NCBI GenBank assembly: GCA_035578155.1
Contig: JAPWDM010000012.1
Coordinates: forward strand, 14,605,619 to 14,669,618
DNA length: 64,000 nt
Origin: Brachynemurus nebulosus
Taxonomy: Eukaryota > Arthropoda > Insecta > Neuroptera > Myrmeleontidae
Direction of reading: 5' to 3'
How positions within the stretch are numbered: the stretch's first letter is position 1; each line of letters opens with the position of its first letter. The position numbers and the translations under genes are program-made. Positions 56,042-64,000 of this stretch are shown piece by piece. The notes beneath the pieces are model-generated. The model was not told the origin of the DNA and ran no database searches. It saw nothing but the letters and a program-made list of their open reading frames with translations.

Positions 56042-59000
56042 TTATTGATTAGGTAATGGGCATAATTTTACAATCGGTCTAAGATACGACCCATTTTTTG
56101 TTTTTATGGTCGCAACGCGAACAGTTCCGTCAGGACCGGGATGAAGTTTTTCAATAATGGCCATGGGCCATTGTAACGGGGGAACATTTGGTTGAATGAC
56201 AAGGACTACTGTTCCTACCTTTGCAGGATTGCTAGGTGTGTTCCATTTTTGTCTAACTTGAAGAGCGGAAAGGTATTCTAAACTCCACCGATTCCAAAAA
56301 TGAGTAACCATCGTGTCTAACAATTTATAACGAGATAAGTTATTATATGACCCGTTAGCTAAATCGGTGGTGGGAAACGAGTTTAACGGCGAACTACAAA
56401 TAAAATGCGCCGGGGTTAACGGTTTTAAATCATTTGGGTCGTTGCTTAAATAACACAATGGTCGTGAATTCAGTAGAGCTTCGACTTGGGTTAAAACTGT
56501 GCTCAACTCTTCGTAGGTGAGAATCTGATCACGAATAACTTTATTTAAATGTGATTTCAAACTTTTGATATTGGCCTCCCAAATACCCCCCATATGAGGA
56601 GATAATGGTGGATTGAATTTCCATTCGATTTTGCGGATATTGAGTTCTCTTTGAAAGGCATCTTTATACTCACGACTAAGGACAAATTTATGGACTTCAT
56701 CTAATTTGGCTTTCGCTCCGACAAAGTTTTTCGCTTGGTCGGAAAAAATGGTCGAACAATTCCCTCGTCGAGAGAGGAATCTTTTCAGTGCGGCTAAAAA
56801 GGCGTCAGTGGATAAATCTGAGGCCAATTCGATATGAACGGCTCGAGTGGCGAAACAAACAAAAATACATATATACGCTTTCTGGCTTTTGATTCCTCTT
56901 CTACGACCTAAAGTTATTGGATAAGCTCCTGTATAATCTATTCCGGTATTCAGAAAAGCTTTAGCCTGATTCACCCTTTCCATTGGTAAATCAGACATCA
57001 TTGGGTATGTAGGTTTGGGACGAAAACGGAAACATACGTTGCAGCGCCAGACTCTCTTGCGAATAACATCCCTAGCGGATAAAATCCAATACTGCTGACA
57101 CAGTAAGGATTGCAATAAGTATGCTCCGGTGTGGCAATACAATTTATGGTAGTAATCAATAAGTAAATTAACAAATTTATCTGTTTTTGGTAGTAAGATT
57201 GGATGTTTTTGATCAAAATTGATATTGGCTCTAGATATTGGACCGCCAACACGAATTATTCCATCTTTAATAAATGGATTTAAACGACGAATATTTGACG
57301 AAACTATTTTGTTTTCGATAAGTTGTTTATATTCGTTTCGGAAATATTTTTGTTGTACGGCTCGAATCAAGTATTTTTCGGCTTCAACTAAATCAGATTT
57401 ACTTATCTGTTCTTTGATGGGTAATATTCGACAAAATCGAAGTACGTAAATAACCGAATGAAGTAACTTACTCCATGAAGAGAAGTATTCTATTAAATGA
57501 TAAAGGGGTGAAGCAACATCTTGAACTATAACTTGTACGACTATTTCATTAGAAACGGAGTCATTATTAAAGTTATCATCAATCGGTTTAATAGGCCATT
57601 CCGTAGGTGGCAAAAGCAACCAACTTGGGCCTTGAAACCAAGTTTGATGGTTCAATAATGCGGACGGTAACAACCCCCTACTGGCACAATCGGCTATGTT
57701 TAATTTGCTAGGTAAAAAAAACCAATGGGGCGCGGGCAAACTATTATGGATTTTGGATATTCGATTAGAAATAAAGGTTTTCCACGTTTTGGGTTTTGAA
57801 TTAATCCAACTCAATGTTGTCATTGAATCACAAAAGGCATATATGTTATCAACAGGTTTTCTATTGGCATATGTATTTCGAATATGTACAATCAATTGGG
57901 CTAACTGTGTGGCGGCACATAATTCTAAACGAGGTAAAGTAATTTTTGACATAGGAGCTACTCGAGCTCGGGCACAAAGAAATGCTACACTTACTTGACC
58001 GGTGACGTCAACTGCTCCAGTATAAACTACGGACGCATAGCCCGCTTGGCTAGCATCGGAAAATCCAATGATACTATAGGACGAATTTTCAAAAACCAAA
58101 ACATGTCTCGGAATTTTCAATTTATTTAACAAATGAAATTCATTTCGAATTTTCTGCCAAACCACCTGAATGTTTTTTGGTGCGGGTTCGTCCCAGTCGG
58201 ATTTTAAGTTCCACAATTTTTTGACTAACAATTTAATTTGTAGGGTGAGTGGGGACAAAAATCCCAGAGGGTCAAATATTCGACTAACTAAACTCAAAAG
58301 AGATCTTTTCGTACAAAGACTAGACATTTCATGTGCTTTAAAAGTAAATGAGTCGTTAACGGGGGTAAATTGTAAACCTAATACTTTATAGTAACCTTTA
58401 TCGAATTCTACGACGTTTGGCGATCGAATTTCAAGTGGAATTCTAGATAAAACATCAATCGAGTTTGACGTCCATTTTACTATAGGGAAACAACCACTTT
58501 TAAAAAATTCAACTATTTGGGATTGTAATTTAATTGCATTTTCTATATTAGGTACACTTACAATTAAATCATCCATATACATATCACGTTCAATGTACTC
58601 AATAATTTCGGGAAAAAATTCGGATTCGTCTTTGATCAATTGTTTTATGGTACGTAAACTTAAAAATGGCGATGACGAAACACCAAAGGTAACGGTATTT
58701 AACTGATACACTGAAATTGGGTCATTAGTATTAAAACGCCAGAGAATTCTTTGATAAGATCTTTGAGATTCTGTTATATTTATTTGTCGATACATTGCTT
58801 TTATATCGGCTCCTAAACAAATCGGAAATAACCTAAAATTTAATAATATTGTAACTAAGTCATTTTGTAATTTTGGGCCTTTGTATAATAAATCATTTAA
58901 CGAGATTCCGTTGTCTGATTTCATACTGAAATCAAAAACGATCCGACACGGTGTCGAAGAACTTTCTGGTTTCCATACGCAATGATGAGCTGCGTAATAG

Positions 59001-61180
59001 CTAGAAATATCAATGTCACATTTTTCAACTAACGACATATGGCCTTGATTTAAATAATCCTGAATTATGTCTGAATAAATCAAACGTAAATTTGGTGATT
59101 TTTCTAGACGACGTTCCAATAATAATAATCGTTTTTTAGCTAAGTTATATGAATTTCCTAATTTCGAGGGATCGTCTTTAAAGGGTAAACTTACAGTGTA
59201 TCTACCGGAACTATCTCTTGTAACTGATTCAGTATACAACTCCTCACAAATTTCCTTTTCACTAGATTTTGGTAAACTGTCAAAGTTTTCAATTTCAAAC
59301 ATTTTTTCAACTAAAGTATCTAATGATAGAAACGTGTGATAGGATGCGGTTTGATTAACGGATTTAAGAGGACGTGACGGACCGACAACTAAATATCCTA
59401 GCAGAGTTTCGATTGCAATTGGATTTCCCTTTTCTCCCACAATTTTTCGAGAGCCCAAAATTTCAGCAAAAATCGTGGCTCCCAAAATTCCATCAATTCT
59501 ATCCGGAATATTAAATTTAGGATCGGCTAGTTGCAAATTTTTCAAATAATCTAGAGACGTCATATCAACTTGCACCTCAGGCAGCAAATTCGTAATACGA
59601 TCAATTAACAACGTTTCAATTGAAAGTTTAACATTTTGATTTACTTTGGAATATATATTTAAATTGGTACGCCCTTTAAGTGCTTTTATCATACCTCCAA
59701 CACCTACAACGTTTGTTGACAATTTGATGTAAGATAAACCTAATTTTTTAGAACAATCGACAGTTAAAAGATTTGACATTGAGGCACTGTCGACTAACAT
59801 TCGAAGAGTGTGCTCTTTTCCCCATCGATCATAAGTTTTAACCAACGCAGTGCTAAGTAATATATTTTGCTTAGTGGTTTGCGAACACAGTGTTTGGATA
59901 GCCTCTGGGTTATTTGATATTTGAGAAAATTCCGACTGAGCATTTTCGGGAACTGTATTATTACATTCTTTATGCAAATAGGTGTGATGTTTACTTTTAC
60001 ATTTTTGACAATGAAATTTGGACGGGCAAACATTTACTTTATGTTTTGCAGAGAAACAATTCAAACACAAATTTTTATCTTTTACGAATTTAAATTTTGT
60101 ATCAAAATTACTAGATTTAAATAAAAAACAATCCTTTAATAAATGGTTACCCTTATTACAAAAGGGACAACTTTTCTCTATAAACGACGAATTGTTGGTA
60201 ACGAATGATTTTGTATTTTTGGCATAGTTATCTGTTTTAACCCGACTGGCGGTAGGGATAGGTTTTTCCGGTTTATACAATATTTTACTTTGATTCTGAA
60301 TAAAACGAATGAGATCTTCATATTTAGGAAGATCGGAAGAATTTCGAATTAATTCGAAAGAATTGATTGTTGTGGCAGGTAATTTCGACATAGCTAGGTA
60401 AGTCAAAATATAGTCGTCCAAATTTTCAATATTTAAACGTTTCAATGCATTCACACTTGTATTGAATTTTTCCAGAAATAATTGCAAACTAGTTGTATTA
60501 TGATTAGTTATCGCTCGAAAATTGAACACACGATCTAAATACATATTTGCCAAAAATTTTTTATCTTGATAGGTATCTTCCAATGATTTAAAAATGGTGT
60601 CATAATTACTAGGGATTGGTTCAATCGACGAGCAAGTTTGCAATGCTTTTCCTGTCAGACTACTCAACAAATATTGCAGTTTTTCCGCACAAGAAAATTC
60701 CGCTTTTGAGTGAACTAACTGTTTGAAGTTTTCATAGAACAAAGGCCATATTGATAAGTTTTCTCCATTGAATTTCATCAACTCGATCTTTGGCATAGAA
60801 ATCCGCGGTTTATTTGACTCACTACCATTGTCAATATTACTATTTGTTGCGACATTAGTTTGGTTTTCTAAATATTTTAAAGCTAAATATTGTATATTAT
60901 CATTAATATCTTCAAAGGCATCTAAAATATCGTAGGAAGGTTGTGAATCTGGCTCAATAATTTGTTTCAAACTAACGATGTCGTGAACAACATCGCGATA
61001 ATCAGTAATAGTTTTATTTAAAGTTCCATAACGAATTTTAAATTGTTTCAATTTATCTTCATTATTAGGATCTCTATCTAGGGCCTGACCAGCATCAAGG
61101 CATAACTGGGCACGACGAAAGATGTTTTCGCGACGAGCCAGAGCTCTATCTAATTTTATTTCATCAGCTGATTTTGGCAT
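56042..61180 (-). CDS. BEL/Pao gag-pol polyprotein
   Basis: The intact 1712-residue frame encodes capsid and replication enzymes. Gag fills about 1-330. Three zinc knuckles follow: C338-C341-H346-C351, C372-C375-H380-C385, and C391-C394-H399 with H403/C406. The aspartic protease is at about 440-600 with D464 in VDSAS, unlike the usual DTG/DSG. The reverse transcriptase spans about 680-960 with D792 and YMDD at 868-871. RNase H residues are D1042, E1086, D1118 and D1164. The integrase has a zinc site H1345/H1350/C1380/C1383 and catalytic D1415, D1481 and E1535 (D-65-D-53-E). A C-terminal DUF5641-like region covers about 1620-1710. The order PR-RT-RH-IN and this tail are typical of BEL/Pao. No stop or frameshift; no env. 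Confidence 0.95.
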   Translation of the reverse strand: MPKSADEIKLDRALARRENIFRRAQLCLDAGQALDRDPNNEDKLKQFKIRYGTLNKTITDYRDVVHDIVSLKQIIEPDSQPSYDILDAFEDINDNIQYLALKYLENQTNVATNSNIDNGSESNKPRISMPKIELMKFNGENLSIWPLFYENFKQLVHSKAEFSCAEKLQYLLSSLTGKALQTCSSIEPIPSNYDTIFKSLEDTYQDKKFLANMYLDRVFNFRAITNHNTTSLQLFLEKFNTSVNALKRLNIENLDDYILTYLAMSKLPATTINSFELIRNSSDLPKYEDLIRFIQNQSKILYKPEKPIPTASRVKTDNYAKNTKSFVTNNSSFIEKSCPFCNKGNHLLKDCFLFKSSNFDTKFKFVKDKNLCLNCFSAKHKVNVCPSKFHCQKCKSKHHTYLHKECNNTVPENAQSEFSQISNNPEAIQTLCSQTTKQNILLSTALVKTYDRWGKEHTLRMLVDSASMSNLLTVDCSKKLGLSYIKLSTNVVGVGGMIKALKGRTNLNIYSKVNQNVKLSIETLLIDRITNLLPEVQVDMTSLDYLKNLQLADPKFNIPDRIDGILGATIFAEILGSRKIVGEKGNPIAIETLLGYLVVGPSRPLKSVNQTASYHTFLSLDTLVEKMFEIENFDSLPKSSEKEICEELYTESVTRDSSGRYTVSLPFKDDPSKLGNSYNLAKKRLLLLERRLEKSPNLRLIYSDIIQDYLNQGHMSLVEKCDIDISSYYAAHHCVWKPESSSTPCRIVFDFSMKSDNGISLNDLLYKGPKLQNDLVTILLNFRLFPICLGADIKAMYRQINITESQRSYQRILWRFNTNDPISVYQLNTVTFGVSSSPFLSLRTIKQLIKDESEFFPEIIEYIERDMYMDDLIVSVPNIENAIKLQSQIVEFFKSGCFPIVKWTSNSIDVLSRIPLEIRSPNVVEFDKGYYKVLGLQFTPVNDSFTFKAHEMSSLCTKRSLLSLVSRIFDPLGFLSPLTLQIKLLVKKLWNLKSDWDEPAPKNIQVVWQKIRNEFHLLNKLKIPRHVLVFENSSYSIIGFSDASQAGYASVVYTGAVDVTGQVSVAFLCARARVAPMSKITLPRLELCAATQLAQLIVHIRNTYANRKPVDNIYAFCDSMTTLSWINSKPKTWKTFISNRISKIHNSLPAPHWFFLPSKLNIADCASRGLLPSALLNHQTWFQGPSWLLLPPTEWPIKPIDDNFNNDSVSNEIVVQVIVQDVASPLYHLIEYFSSWSKLLHSVIYVLRFCRILPIKEQISKSDLVEAEKYLIRAVQQKYFRNEYKQLIENKIVSSNIRRLNPFIKDGIIRVGGPISRANINFDQKHPILLPKTDKFVNLLIDYYHKLYCHTGAYLLQSLLCQQYWILSARDVIRKRVWRCNVCFRFRPKPTYPMMSDLPMERVNQAKAFLNTGIDYTGAYPITLGRRRGIKSQKAYICIFVCFATRAVHIELASDLSTDAFLAALKRFLSRRGNCSTIFSDQAKNFVGAKAKLDEVHKFVLSREYKDAFQRELNIRKIEWKFNPPLSPHMGGIWEANIKSLKSHLNKVIRDQILTYEELSTVLTQVEALLNSRPLCYLSNDPNDLKPLTPAHFICSSPLNSFPTTDLANGSYNNLSRYKLLDTMVTHFWNRWSLEYLSALQVRQKWNTPSNPAKVGTVVLVIQPNVPPLQWPMAIIEKLHPGPDGTVRVATIKTKNGSYLRPIVKLCPLPNQ

Positions 61181-61317
61181 TTTTTATTTTAAAATAAATT
61201 TAAATTTTATAAATACAACAAATTGGCAATAAACAAATAAAGTTTCTAATTAAAAGATTATACAATTATGTAATCTAACAATAAGTACAAAAATACTTAA
61301 ACTTGTAGTAGTAAACT

Positions 61318-61402
61318 TGTGTGTAAGTAAATGTAATTAAGAACGCCAGGGCGCGCTTATATTAAATTAATTAAAGGTAGGTAATGAAAAGGCGCGTAAA
61401 CA
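61318..61402 (-). repeat. 5' LTR of the BEL/Pao element
   Basis: Its 77-bp core (61326-61402) equals that of the 3' copy. The inner 8 bases (61318-61325, TGTGTGTA) differ from the 3' copy at three of eight sites. No TGG-beginning primer binding site is seen just inside it; the leader between here and the ATG at 61180 contains no TGG in element sense. Confidence 0.78.
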
Positions 61403-61663
61403 AAATCCAAAATTAATTAAGATTTTTAATTTCAATTTATTCCCAGTGTAGTAAATTTAATACACAACGTACCTTTACAATCGACATTTTGAAAATGCAA
61501 AAAAAAAGTTATTAAATTTTCTATATTTTTGTTGTATAGTTTCCACTGCAAGTTTTTTTTGTAATTTTACAAAAAGTTCTATCAAACCAAATTACAGGTA
61601 ATATTTGTAAATTTGAGAAATTTCTTATGAAAATTCGATAAACAGTTCCGTACAATTACGATC

Positions 61664-61715
61664 CATATAGGATTTGTACATAAAGTTTATTATCTTTATG
61701 TACAAATCCTATATG
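61664..61715. repeat. Perfect 22-bp-arm hairpin
   Basis: Arms 61664-61685 and 61694-61715 are exact complements (CATATAGGATTTGTACATAA...) with an 8-nt loop TTTATTAT. The size fits a microRNA-type hairpin, but a perfect palindrome in a transposon-rich region is more often a repeat remnant. Confidence 0.85.
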
Positions 61716-61851
61716 CATCGATGCACCATGGGGCTAAATGTTCAAAAAATTTAAGTTCAGAAAAAAGGAAAAAGATGCACTTTTCGTGGAAACATCACAA
61801 ACTTCATCATGAAAAGTTGTAGAGGACTCATTTCTCTACAAGATAATTGTG

Positions 61852-61855
<4 letters not shown>

Positions 61856-61910
<55 letters not shown>
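61856..61910. repeat. (TA)n microsatellite
   Basis: About 55 bp of TA ending in ATACATATACAGGG. Confidence 0.95.
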
Positions 61911-61917
<7 letters not shown>

Positions 61918-64000
61918 CAGGGTGTAAAGTAAATAAGTTTCATAATTTGCAGGAGAGAAAGGTCTCAGTCTACTAATTAAGTATTGCTAGTTAAATTTTA
62001 CCGATCAAGTTTCATTTCAGAAATTTTCGATTGTCAAAAACGTGTTAAAAAATGGCCCCTAGAAAAAAAAACTTAATCAGGCTCTGATTACTTATCATTT
62101 TTTTCCTTTGCTTTTTTGAATGTAAATTTTTTTGTCAACAAAATATTTTTACCTGCTTGTTTACGGAATCTTTTGAAAATAGTTATACAGTAGTGTCCAT
62201 AAAAATTTAAACATAATTTTTAATGAGACAATTTACGTCACATATCAAATAGATCGATTTCGTCAAATCTCATTAAATTATTTGGAAATTTAACAAAGTT
62301 CACTAGATATTTATTTTCTCCAATACCAAAAATACGAGCCCTTACCGAAAAAAAAATTGACCACCCAAATTTTGAGAAAAACGATTTCAAAGTTTTGTAA
62401 TTTTAACACGGGTTCTTATGGGAAAATTCTATTTTTTTAGAATAAAATGAAAACGTGTCAAAGGAATTTGATAAAAATTGAATGTTATTTAATACAAAGT
62501 TACAAACCATATTTAATAAGAAATAAAAATTATTGACCACGCCGATTTTGAAATATAATTTAAAAACATCATTTTACTACGTTTTTACAACATTTTTTCA
62601 ACAATTCTTTTAAATTGCTACAACATAAGTGCGCGGAAATACAAAAAACAAGTGGTATACAAATATAATAACTGAAGAATATCAATACATTATTTAATTT
62701 TTGATAAAATAAAGTTTTTTTGCTGAGATAAACTTTTGTACCTGACTATCTCAGAGCTAGTACGTTAAGTTGAAGTATTTTTATGACACAACAATTAAAT
62801 TTTAAAACATTTCTAAAATATACAATTGGTTTATTATTCACGCACATACACATACTTTTAATTTTAATACTTTGATTTAAAAAAATTATAAATCGCTAAT
62901 TTATTTTCAGTCACACAGTTAATTCATGCAACAATCACATCGTCCATCTTTATTCTGGATCACATATTCACATAATCACACATACACATTCAACTACAAA
63001 TGCATATACATACTTATAAAATAAATAGGTTACTGGTGTTTCCAAAACACATAAATATATCCAGTTTGACAGGTAATAAAATATAATGTTTATGTATGTC
63101 TTTAAAAAATAATTTTCAAAAATTAGGGTTCCGAAGAACTCTGGAAGTTCTTATAATTTTTTGATTGTAACATTTTCAGAATTTCCACGCTTTTGCATGT
63201 ATGAAAACGAAATTTTGTAAATACAATACATGCTACAGATAGATATCTCAATTAACCGTCAGTAAAACAATTTCTTTCTTAATTTCTTATGGTACCCATC
63301 TTCCGTATTTAAAGCTGGGCATAAACACTTTTAGTACACTCAGTAAGTGAAATTTTACGTCAAAGTATATTCTGATATTAGATAACATTTCCAAAAATTC
63401 AAATCAAAATTATTAAGAGAAATTTAGAAGAGAAGAGAACTTACGAAAATTTTTTTTCGTAAGTTCCTTCAAAAATAATTGTTTGCAGCATATCATTAAA
63501 AAAATCTTTTAAAATCAAGTTAAGGTTCTTTTAACAACTTCTAATCTTTACACCTTGTTTCAGAAATATTGTATGTCGAAGTCCATATGGTTTGTAAGGA
63601 ATCCAATTACCACTTAATTGACCCTTAAGTAACACAAGTACAAATATATTTATTTATTTTCACAGTAAACCGTAAAAAAATATGCTATGCGATGTATTTT
63701 ATCTCCAAAAATACAAAAACGCAAATAACTCAGGAACTCGGCTTAATGTGTGTTAAATACGCACTTGGCCAACTCCTTGATTATCAATGGTTGATGTGAT
63801 GATATCATCATCATTGTCTGTGAATCCCCAAGTACATATGTATGTGAGCATGTCTGTAATTGTTTATTTAAAAAAAATGTTTTGACGATTTTGACACACT
63901 GGGAAATGAAAAGGAATATTTATCAATTTGAATGAATCAATAGATAAGGTAAATGACCCAAAATCAGACAGTGTCTTAAAATCAAACGTTTATATTATTT

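Larger units (their letters stand above)
55773..61402 (-). mobile_element. BEL/Pao LTR retrotransposon with very short LTRs
   Basis: A 5-bp duplication AAATC lies at 55768-55772 and 61403-61407. The terminal repeats share an identical 77-bp core and bracket one intact gag-pol frame on the minus strand. Identical cores plus the intact frame point to a recent insertion. No envelope-like gene is present. Confidence 0.88.
61408..63999. other. No gene seen
   Basis: AT-rich. It holds a perfect hairpin at 61664-61715, a (TA)n tract at 61856-61910 followed by ACAGGGTGTAAAGTAAATAA (a mariner-like end without a partner), and a small hairpin GAACTTACGAAAA/TTTTCGTAAGTTC near 63438-63468. Open frames are short and unrecognised. 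Confidence 0.5.

Noticed and set aside
56998..60227. Several shorter frames inside the BEL polyprotein region
   Set aside because: They are shadow frames of the 1712-codon gag-pol gene.

Overview
This is AT-rich animal DNA, most likely from an insect. The repeat types (mariner/Tc1, piggyBac, hAT, BEL/Pao, Penelope-like elements, tRNA-derived SINEs) are all common in insect genomes. I found no host gene that I can name. The window is a repeat-dense intergenic or intronic landscape, and the only long intact reading frames belong to transposons.

Two apparently intact elements stand out. A 2.47-kb piggyBac transposon (8880-11345) has TTAA on both sides and an unbroken 585-aa transposase. A BEL/Pao retrotransposon (55773-61402, minus strand) has one unbroken 1712-codon gag-pol frame, a 5-bp target duplication and unusually short terminal repeats.

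The rest is mostly non-autonomous DNA transposons whose ends can be placed by target duplications. TA-flanked elements lie at 1144, 8248, 13420, 14979, 16609, 17971, 26138, 32058, 47971 and probably 4463 and 51237. TTAA-flanked inverted-repeat elements lie at 5351, 21605 and 27360, and a piggyBac-type MITE at 20385. hAT elements with 8-bp duplications lie at 24761, 33516, 36199, 37642, 43612 and 48365. A PIF/Harbinger-like element lies at 44595, and two elements of unclear class at 28828 and 30164. Many of them contain arrays of a short motif that matches their own ends.

Decayed protein-coding pieces include a Tc1 transposase tail, a non-LTR reverse transcriptase tail, a mariner transposase tail, a pogo-like N-terminus plus zinc finger, and a Penelope GIY-YIG endonuclease. 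Other features are two copies of a tRNA-derived SINE, three more tRNA-like loci, a 1.7-kb repeat present as an inverted pair 43 kb apart, a 30-bp minisatellite, and eight (TA)n tracts. All similarity calls come from reading the sequence; no database search was possible.
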